DNA of 64,000 bases from an uncultured Modestobacter sp. (GTDB lineage: Bacteria; Actinomycetota; Actinomycetes; Mycobacteriales; Geodermatophilaceae): contig NZ_CANKUD010000003.1 of NCBI RefSeq assembly GCF_947486615.1, positions 124,001 to 188,000 on the forward strand. The letters are read 5' to 3'. The translations under genes and the position numbers were made by a program. This document shows, piece by piece, positions 59,091 through 64,000 of the stretch; the stretch's first letter is position 1; each line of letters begins with the position of its first letter. The notes beneath the pieces are model-generated. The model made no database searches, was not told the origin of the DNA, and worked only from the letters and a program-made list of their open reading frames with translations.

Positions 59091-61241
59091 ATGTCCGCTC
59101 TCATCACCACCGAGCTGGTGGCGCTCGACGCCGACCTCGGTGCCGACAAGGACGCCGTCGTCCGCCGGCTGGCCGGCCTGGTCGCCGGTGCCGGCCGCGC
59201 GACCGGCGCCGAGTCGCTGCACGCCGACGCCATGGCCCGGGAGGCGAAGGCGGCGACCGGGCTCCCCGGCGGGATCGCCATCCCGCACTGCCGGTCCGCC
59301 GCCGTGACCCAGGCGTCGCTGGCCTTCGCCCGGCTGCGGCCGGCGGTGGACTTCGGGGCACCCGACGGCCCGGCCGACCTGGCCTTCCTGATCGCCGCGC
59401 CCGAGCACGGCGACGCCGACCACCTGACCCTGCTCACCGCGCTGGCCCGCGCCCTGGTGCGACCGGAGTTCGTCGCCTCGCTGCGGGCCGCCGGGTCGGC
59501 CGAGGAGGTCGTCGCCCTGGTCCAGGACGTCGTCTCGCCACCGGAGACCCCCGCCCCCCAGTCGACCGGCGGCGCCACCGCGGCCACCGCGCCGGCGCCC
59601 GCCCCCGCCGCGACGGCCCCGGCGGGCCGCAGCATCGTGGCGGTCAGCGCCTGCCCCACCGGCATCGCACACACCTACATGGCCGCCGACAAGCTCACCG
59701 CCGCGGCTGAGGAGATGGGCGTCGAGCTGCACGTGGAGACCCAGGGTTCCTCCGGCTCCACCCCGCTGGACCCCGCGGTGATCGACCGGGCCGCCGCCGT
59801 CATCTTCGCCGTCGACGTGGGCGTCAAGGACCGGGACCGCTTCGCCGGCAAGCCGCTGGTGCAGTCGGGCACCAAGCGGGCGATGAACGAGCCCGCGGCG
59901 ATGATCCGCGAGGCGCTCGCCGCCGCCGACGACCCGAACGGCCGCCGGGTGCCCGGCACCGCCTCGGCCGGCGCGGCGGCCCCGGCCGGCGGTGACCGAC
60001 CCAGCACCGGGTCGGAGATCCGCCGCTGGCTGCTCACCGGCGTGAGCTACATGATCCCGTTCGTCGCCGCGGGCGGCCTGCTCATCGCGCTGGGCTTCCT
60101 CTTCGGCGGCTACCAGATCGTCAATGCCGACCCGGCCACCGACGGCGCGCAGAGCTACGCGCTGAACTGGGCGCTGAACTACAACGTGACGAACCTGCCC
60201 TCCGCTGAACCGCTCGAGGGCCTCAACGACGGCTTGTGGGGATACCTCGGCGCGCTGTGCACCGTGCTGGGGCAGGCCGCCTTCGGGTTCCTCGTCCCGG
60301 CCCTGGCCGGGTACATCGCCTACGCGATCGCCGACCGGCCCGGCATCGTGCCCGGCTTCGTCGTGGGTGCGGTCTCGATCACCGTCGGCGCCGGCTTCCT
60401 CGGCGGTCTGGTGGGCGGCATCATCGCCGGGTTCGCGGCGCTGTGGATCAGCCGCTGGAAGCTGCCGGCCTTCGCCCGCGGCCTGCAGCCAGTCGTGATC
60501 ATCCCGCTGCTGGCCACGCTGATCTCCAGCGGTCTCATGGTGGTCGTGCTGGGGCAGCCGCTGGCCTGGGCCCTGGAGTCGCTCGGCGACTTCCTCAACG
60601 GGCTGACCGGTGCCGCCGCCATCCTGCTCGGGATCATCCTCGGTCTGATGATGTGCTTCGACCTGGGCGGCCCGGTGAACAAGGCTGCCTACGTCTTCGC
60701 GACCACTGGCCTGACCGCCGCGATCGCCGGCGACGGCGGCCAGCAGCAGCTGGTCATCATGGCCACCGTCATGGCGGCCGGCATGGTGCCGCCGCTGGCG
60801 ATGGCGCTGTCGTCCACCATCCTCCGGCCGGGGCTGTACACCCCGGCCGAACGGGACAACGGCAAGGCTGCGTGGCTGCTCGGCGCCTCGTTCATCTCCG
60901 AGGGCGCCATCCCGTTCGCCGCGGTCGACCCGCTGCGGGTCATCCCCTCGATGATGCTCGGCGGGGCGACCACCGGTGCGATCGTCGCCGGCCTCGGCCT
61001 GGAGTTGCAGGCCCCGCACGGCGGGTTCTTCGTCTGGTTCGCGATGAGCAACTTCTGGCTGTTCCTGCTCGCCGTTGTCGCCGGTGCAGTGGTCGGCGGC
61101 GTCGCGGTGACCCTGGCCAAGGGCATCGGCCGGCCGAAGGAAGGCGCACCGCTGGCCAGCGATCTCACCGCCGACCTGGACGGGGACTCCGGTACCGGCG
61201 CCGCCCCGGCACACCCCGCCGCTGCCCGCCCGGCACACTGA
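59091..61241 (+). CDS. fruA: PTS fructose-specific enzyme IIABC
   Basis: A 716-residue permease with three domains in one chain. EIIA (residues 1-150) has the phospho-His in ATGLPGGIAIPHCRSAAV. An Ala/Pro linker follows. EIIB (about 180-280) has the phospho-Cys in VAVSACPTGIAHTYMAADKL. EIIC (about 305-690) begins RRWLLTGVSYMIPFVAAGGLLIALGF and includes FDLGGPVNKAAYVFATTGLTA and EGAIPFAAVDPLRVIPSMMLGG, the sugar-binding motifs. It imports and phosphorylates fructose to fructose-1-phosphate. CAGGGGGAACC lies before the ATG. ptsH starts 31 bp after its stop. Confidence 0.97.
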   Translation: MSALITTELVALDADLGADKDAVVRRLAGLVAGAGRATGAESLHADAMAREAKAATGLPGGIAIPHCRSAAVTQASLAFARLRPAVDFGAPDGPADLAFLIAAPEHGDADHLTLLTALARALVRPEFVASLRAAGSAEEVVALVQDVVSPPETPAPQSTGGATAATAPAPAPAATAPAGRSIVAVSACPTGIAHTYMAADKLTAAAEEMGVELHVETQGSSGSTPLDPAVIDRAAAVIFAVDVGVKDRDRFAGKPLVQSGTKRAMNEPAAMIREALAAADDPNGRRVPGTASAGAAAPAGGDRPSTGSEIRRWLLTGVSYMIPFVAAGGLLIALGFLFGGYQIVNADPATDGAQSYALNWALNYNVTNLPSAEPLEGLNDGLWGYLGALCTVLGQAAFGFLVPALAGYIAYAIADRPGIVPGFVVGAVSITVGAGFLGGLVGGIIAGFAALWISRWKLPAFARGLQPVVIIPLLATLISSGLMVVVLGQPLAWALESLGDFLNGLTGAAAILLGIILGLMMCFDLGGPVNKAAYVFATTGLTAAIAGDGGQQQLVIMATVMAAGMVPPLAMALSSTILRPGLYTPAERDNGKAAWLLGASFISEGAIPFAAVDPLRVIPSMMLGGATTGAIVAGLGLELQAPHGGFFVWFAMSNFWLFLLAVVAGAVVGGVAVTLAKGIGRPKEGAPLASDLTADLDGDSGTGAAPAHPAAARPAH

Positions 61242-61272
61242 CCCCAGCACGCCGACCAGAAAGCAGGCACCG

Positions 61273-61533
61273 ATGCCCTCCAAGACCGTGACCGTCGGCT
61301 CCGCCGTCGGCCTGCACGCCCGTCCCGCCGCGCTCATCGCCGAGGCCGTGAGCAAGTCCGGGGTGCCGGTCACCCTGGCCACCCCCGGCGGCAACCCGAT
61401 CGACGCCGGCTCGCCGCTGATGATCATGACCCTGGGTGCCAAGCAGGGCACCGAGGTCGTCGTCAGCAGCGACGACGAGGCGGTGCTGGGCCAGATCGCC
61501 GACATGGTCGCCAGCGACCTCGACGCCGAGTAG
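61273..61533 (+). CDS. ptsH: Phosphocarrier protein HPr
   Basis: An 86-residue HPr. The phospho-His is in SAVGLHARPAALIAEAVSKSG (residue 15). The second helix region NPIDAGSPLMIMTLGAKQGTEVVV keeps a Ser at the position of Ser46, though no HPr kinase is expected in actinobacteria. It relays phosphate from PtsI to FruA and, by inference, to DhaM. Last gene of deoR-fruK-fruA-ptsH, followed by a perfect hairpin. Confidence 0.97.
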   Translation: MPSKTVTVGSAVGLHARPAALIAEAVSKSGVPVTLATPGGNPIDAGSPLMIMTLGAKQGTEVVVSSDDEAVLGQIADMVASDLDAE

Positions 61534-61560
61534 GCACACCCGGCCCCGCGAGGGGTCGAC

Positions 61561-61600
61561 ACGACAGCGCCCGTCCCCTCCCGGGGACGGGCGCTGTCGT
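61561..61600. terminator. Perfect 18-bp bidirectional terminator
   Basis: ACGACAGCGCCCGTCCCC-TCCC-GGGGACGGGCGCTGTCGT sits between convergent ptsH and the reductase gene, 27 bp and 4 bp from their stops. Confidence 0.85.
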
Positions 61601-61604
61601 CGGT

Positions 61605-62225
61605 TCAGGAGGCCGGCGGGAAGGGCGAGGCCTTGAGCAGCCCGGCCAGGTGGGCGGCGTTGCGGGCCACCGTCGCCGTCGTGGTGGCCGTCGCCTCCGG
61701 GGTCTCGTCCAGGTCCTGGTAGTCGGTGCCGTGCATCGCCTCGCCGTTCCAGTACGTGGCGCCCTGGGCGGGGACGGTGAACCCGACGTCGTCCAGGGCC
61801 TGGAACAGGTCGGCACTGATCTTGTGCGCGCCGTCCTCGTTGCCGACGACGGCGACGATGCCGACCTTGCCGAACACCAGCGGGCGACCCTGGTCGTCGG
61901 TCTCGGAGATCTCGGCGTCCAGCCGCTCCACCACCCGCTGGGCGACGCTGCTCATGTGCCCGACCCACGTCGGAGTGGCCAGCAGCAGGACGTCGGCGGC
62001 CAGCACCTTCTCCCGGATCGCGGGCCAGGCGTCACCCTCGTCCATGTCGACCTCCACACCGGGCTTCACGTCGTGGTCGACGACCCGGATCAGTTCACCC
62101 TCCACGCCGTGCTCGGCCAGGGCGTCGAGCACCTGGCGGGCCAGGAGGTCGGTGCTGGAGGGGGCGGGGGACGGCTTGAGGCTGCAGGTCAGCGCGAGGG
62201 CGCGCAGCGGGGTCGAGGTCGTCAT
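61605..62225 (-). CDS. NAD(P)H-dependent FMN reductase / flavodoxin-fold oxidoreductase
   Basis: A 206-residue flavoprotein of the NADPH-FMN reductase / WrbA-like group. LRALALTCSLKPSPAPSSTDLLARQVLDALAEHGVEGELI has the phosphate-binding loop pattern of the family. ADVLLLATPTWVGHMSSVAQRVVERLDAE is the FMN-ring contact motif (PTWVGHMS), and VGIVAVVGNEDGAHKISADLFQALDDVGF matches further. ATG 62225 (MTTSTPLRALA) with AAGGGAAG upstream is preferred to 62255. It converges on ptsH. The substrate (quinone, flavin or nitro-compound) is unknown. Confidence 0.85.
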   Translation of the reverse strand: MTTSTPLRALALTCSLKPSPAPSSTDLLARQVLDALAEHGVEGELIRVVDHDVKPGVEVDMDEGDAWPAIREKVLAADVLLLATPTWVGHMSSVAQRVVERLDAEISETDDQGRPLVFGKVGIVAVVGNEDGAHKISADLFQALDDVGFTVPAQGATYWNGEAMHGTDYQDLDETPEATATTTATVARNAAHLAGLLKASPFPPAS

Positions 62226-62282
62226 GATCTTCCCTTGCCCCATCCGGTCGTGCACTGCACATCGGATCCTGCGACGCCGGAC

Positions 62283-62326
62283 ACGACGGCGCCCGCCCCC
62301 TCGAGCGAGGGAGCGGGCGCCGTCGT
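62283..62326 (-). terminator. 20-bp hairpin terminator after the SRPBCC gene
   Basis: ACGACGGCGCCCGCCCCCTC-GAGC-GAGGGAGCGGGCGCCGTCGT, one mismatch, 17 bp past the stop at 62343. Confidence 0.8.
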
Positions 62327-62342
62327 CAGGCTGCGGGGACCG

Positions 62343-62801
62343 TCACCCCTCGCGCGGGACGTCCCCACGCCAGGCGCCGGTCTCGGTGCCGCGGCTCTCG
62401 ATGAACTCCTTGAACTTCTTCACGTCGGCGCTGATCTGCCGGTCGTCGACGCCGACCGCCGCCCCGACCTTCTCCACGACGCCCTCGGGCTCCCAGTCGA
62501 TCTGGACCATCACCCGGGTCGTGGTGTCACTGATCTTGTGGAAGGTGACCACCCCGGCGTGCGACTTGCCGTCGGTGCTCTTCCAGGCCACCCGCTCGTC
62601 CGGGTGCTGCTCGGTGATCTCGGCGTCGAACTCGCGCTCGACCCCGCCGATCTTGGTGACCCAGTGGGTGTGCCGGTCGTCGAGCTGGGTGATCCGCTCG
62701 ACGCCGTTCATGAACTGGGGGAACGACTCGAACTGGGTCCACTGGTCGTAGGCCTGCCGGATCGGCACGTCCACGTCGATCGACTTCTCCACGTTCGCCA
62801 C
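62343..62801 (-). CDS. SRPBCC-family protein (START-like, cyclase/dehydrase type)
   Basis: A 152-residue protein. VEKSIDVDVPIRQAYDQWTQFESFPQFMNGVERITQLDDRHTHWVTKIGGVEREFDAEITEQHPDERVAWKS is the typical SRPBCC opening used by polyketide-cyclase-like and CoQ10-binding proteins. The last helix is DDRQISADVKKFKEFIESRG. These proteins bind a hydrophobic ligand in a helix-grip cavity. The FPQFMNGVE and GVEREFDAEI blocks are widespread in actinobacteria in stress or membrane contexts. Ligand unknown. GAGGAGGCTCCC precedes the ATG. No operon partner. Confidence 0.88.
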   Translation of the reverse strand: MANVEKSIDVDVPIRQAYDQWTQFESFPQFMNGVERITQLDDRHTHWVTKIGGVEREFDAEITEQHPDERVAWKSTDGKSHAGVVTFHKISDTTTRVMVQIDWEPEGVVEKVGAAVGVDDRQISADVKKFKEFIESRGTETGAWRGDVPREG

Positions 62802-62960
62802 GGGAGCCTCCTCTGCTCGGGGTGTCGTACGTCCGGTGGCTCCTTACCCGGTCGTGCCCACCGGACACCCGCAGTCACCGATGAGGATGATCACCCGACC
62901 TGGGCACGGTCCCGGTGACTGCGACACGACGCCCGGGCCCGTCGTCGCCCTGAAGGGAGC

Positions 62961-63425
62961 TCAGTGCGCGGGCCGCCAGCGGACGGCGAGCACGAGCATC
63001 CCGAGGTACGCGACCAGCGCAACGCCGTAGAGGCCGACGGCCACCCAACGCAGCCCGCCGAGTGCGTCGGGCCACACGCGAGCGGGGATGCTGACGATGA
63101 CGCCGAGGACCCACGCCCCCCAGGCCCAGCCCGCCCAGGTCCGGAGCCGCACGGCCTGCGGCTCCCCGGCCAGCTCGGGCTCGATCCAGATCCGACGAAG
63201 GAAGCCGAGCCCGACGAAGAAGCCGACGACCGCGACCAGCGCCGCCACGGCGACGACCTCCACCGGTCCGCCGGGGAGCCGGACCAGGACGGCGGTGACG
63301 ACAGCGGCCACCGCGGCCCCGCTCGCCACCAGCCCGGTGCGTCGCCAGGCGAGCAGGGTCGGCAGCCCCACCGGCTCACGTGTCTCGTCGTCCCGGCTGT
63401 GCTGGGTCCCGCCGGCCACGCTCAT
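62961..63425 (-). CDS. Small membrane protein with four helices, unknown
   Basis: A 154-residue protein. A polar N-terminus (MSVAGGTQHSRDDETREPVG) precedes four hydrophobic segments: TGLVASGAAVAAVVTAVLV, VEVVAVAALVAVVGFFVGLGF, WAGWAWGAWVLGVIVSIPA and WVAVGLYGVALVAYLGMLVLAV. ATG 63425 has GAGAGGAACC upstream; the track start 21 residues earlier is less likely. I do not recognise a family. It stands alone between the SRPBCC gene and the truncated epimerase. Confidence 0.7.
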   Translation of the reverse strand: MSVAGGTQHSRDDETREPVGLPTLLAWRRTGLVASGAAVAAVVTAVLVRLPGGPVEVVAVAALVAVVGFFVGLGFLRRIWIEPELAGEPQAVRLRTWAGWAWGAWVLGVIVSIPARVWPDALGGLRWVAVGLYGVALVAYLGMLVLAVRWRPAH

Positions 63426-63524
63426 CGTCCGGTTCCTCTCACCGTGGCCGCCGCCCGACCACGGCCGCGCACAGCCAACCAGAGTCACGACCCGACTCGG
63501 GCCACCGGCGGGGCGTCGACCCCG

Positions 63525-64000
63525 TCAGCGCGTGGCGAGGACGGCGCCCGCCACGCTGCCGCGGACCGGGCGGCCGGGCAGCAGGAGCATCTGCACCAGG
63601 TGGTAGGCGTCCGGCTTGCCCGCCCAGGTGCCGGTGCCCACCGCGCCTTCGGGGGTCAGCTCGTGGTGCCAGCTGCCCACCGCCGGGTCGAGGAAGATCC
63701 GGTCGCCCAGCTCGGCCCAGCGCTGCTGCAGGGTCGCCGTCCGGGGGTCGCCGGTGAGGGTCGACCGGACGGCGGCGGCGGCCACCGCCTCGCAGAGCAC
63801 CCAGTGCATCCGGGCGGCGACCACCGGCTGGTCGGACCAGTCGAGGGTGTAGGGGAAGCCCTCGTGCCCGTCGGCGGCCCAGCCACGCTCCACCGCGGCG
63901 GTGAACAGCGCGTCGGCGTCGGTGTGCAGCCAGCCGGGGGCGTGCTCACCGAGGGCGGCGGCCAGGTGCCAGCACAGCCGGGCCCACTCGAACTGGTGCC
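63525..64000 (-). CDS. AGE-family epimerase/isomerase (N-acylglucosamine 2-epimerase-like), 5' part outside window
   Basis: Extends beyond the right edge; about 158 C-terminal residues are visible. In the open frame upstream of the track's GTG I read HQFEWARLCWHLAAALGEHA, the HQFEW motif of the AGE (alpha6/alpha6-barrel) family. It is followed by GHEGFPYTLDWSDQPVVAARMHWVLCEAVAAAAV and VGSWHHELTPEGAVGTGTWAGKPDAYHLVQMLLLP, which hold the second catalytic His region. Such enzymes interconvert sugars at C2 or isomerise mannose and fructose. The exact sugar is not decidable from this part. Confidence 0.88.
   Translation of the reverse strand, partial: HQFEWARLCWHLAAALGEHAPGWLHTDADALFTAAVERGWAADGHEGFPYTLDWSDQPVVAARMHWVLCEAVAAAAVRSTLTGDPRTATLQQRWAELGDRIFLDPAVGSWHHELTPEGAVGTGTWAGKPDAYHLVQMLLLPGRPVRGSVAGAVLATR

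Overview
The window is very GC-rich DNA with strong G/C bias at third codon positions, frequent GTG starts and many 4-nt ATGA/GTGA gene overlaps. The dnaK-grpE-dnaJ-hspR order, the DUF3140 and DUF559/AbiEi proteins and the overall gene content point to a free-living actinobacterium. Geodermatophilaceae (Blastococcus, Modestobacter or Geodermatophilus type) is my best guess, but this is inference and not a database result. I see no phage, transposase, CRISPR array or plasmid function. The region reads as ordinary chromosome with compact operons, one tRNA gene and a family of dispersed palindromic intergenic repeats.

Layout, left to right. (1) 1-1.9 kb: a MarR repressor and a 14-TM drug-efflux MFS pump cut by the window edge. 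(2) 2-15.3 kb: a glycolate/glyoxylate island. It holds a fused FAD/Fe-S D-2-hydroxyacid dehydrogenase coupled to a serine-glyoxylate-type aminotransferase, a divergent MatC/SLC13-like dicarboxylate carrier, an IclR regulator, malate synthase and a split glycolate oxidase GlcDEF. A shared 21-bp palindrome (8-bp arms around CGGAA, 5-bp spacer) lies before the carrier and between iclR and aceB, which suggests one IclR regulon. (3) 15.5-20.7 kb: the heat-shock operon dnaK-grpE-dnaJ-hspR with a fifth, coupled marR gene. (4) 20.7-29.8 kb: a PadR/HAAS membrane pair, a DUF559/AbiEi protein flanked by direct repeats, an EtfD-like membrane Fe-S oxidoreductase, a DUF389 protein, a CynX-type MFS carrier and a methyltransferase. 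(5) 29.8-37.2 kb: dcd, a split Aer-like PAS plus chemoreceptor pair, a secreted subtilase, tRNA-Gly(CCC), an AAC(2')-I-like acetyltransferase and a formaldehyde-dehydrogenase-type Zn enzyme.

(6) 37.4-43.7 kb: the PEP-dependent dihydroxyacetone kinase dhaKLM, a type III polyketide synthase operon (methyltransferase, PKS, and a 49-residue membrane peptide absent from the ORF track), DUF3140, DUF6328 and ribokinase. (7) 44-46.8 kb: a zinc-type ABC importer. (8) 46.8-49 kb: TetR and a run of tiny acidic hydrophilic proteins. (9) 49-52.7 kb: an ABC-2 exporter with a NarL/DesK-type two-component system. (10) 52.8-64 kb: a conserved unknown, a tyrosine phosphatase, a 51-residue peptide, the general and fructose PTS (ptsI divergent from deoR-fruK-fruA-ptsH), a flavodoxin-fold reductase, an SRPBCC protein, a small membrane protein and a truncated AGE-family epimerase.

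How the parts fit. The glyoxylate island can oxidise 2-hydroxyacids to glyoxylate or 2-oxoacids with electrons entering the membrane, then pass glyoxylate to malate (AceB) or glycine (aminotransferase). PtsI and HPr supply phosphate to FruA and, by inference, to DhaM, so fructose and dihydroxyacetone use share one PEP-driven relay. The most interesting unexplained structure is the dispersed intergenic hairpin family, whose copies differ by paired, stem-preserving changes. Other points worth following are the marR gene coupled to hspR, the split Aer-like receptor and the small membrane peptide coupled to the type III PKS.
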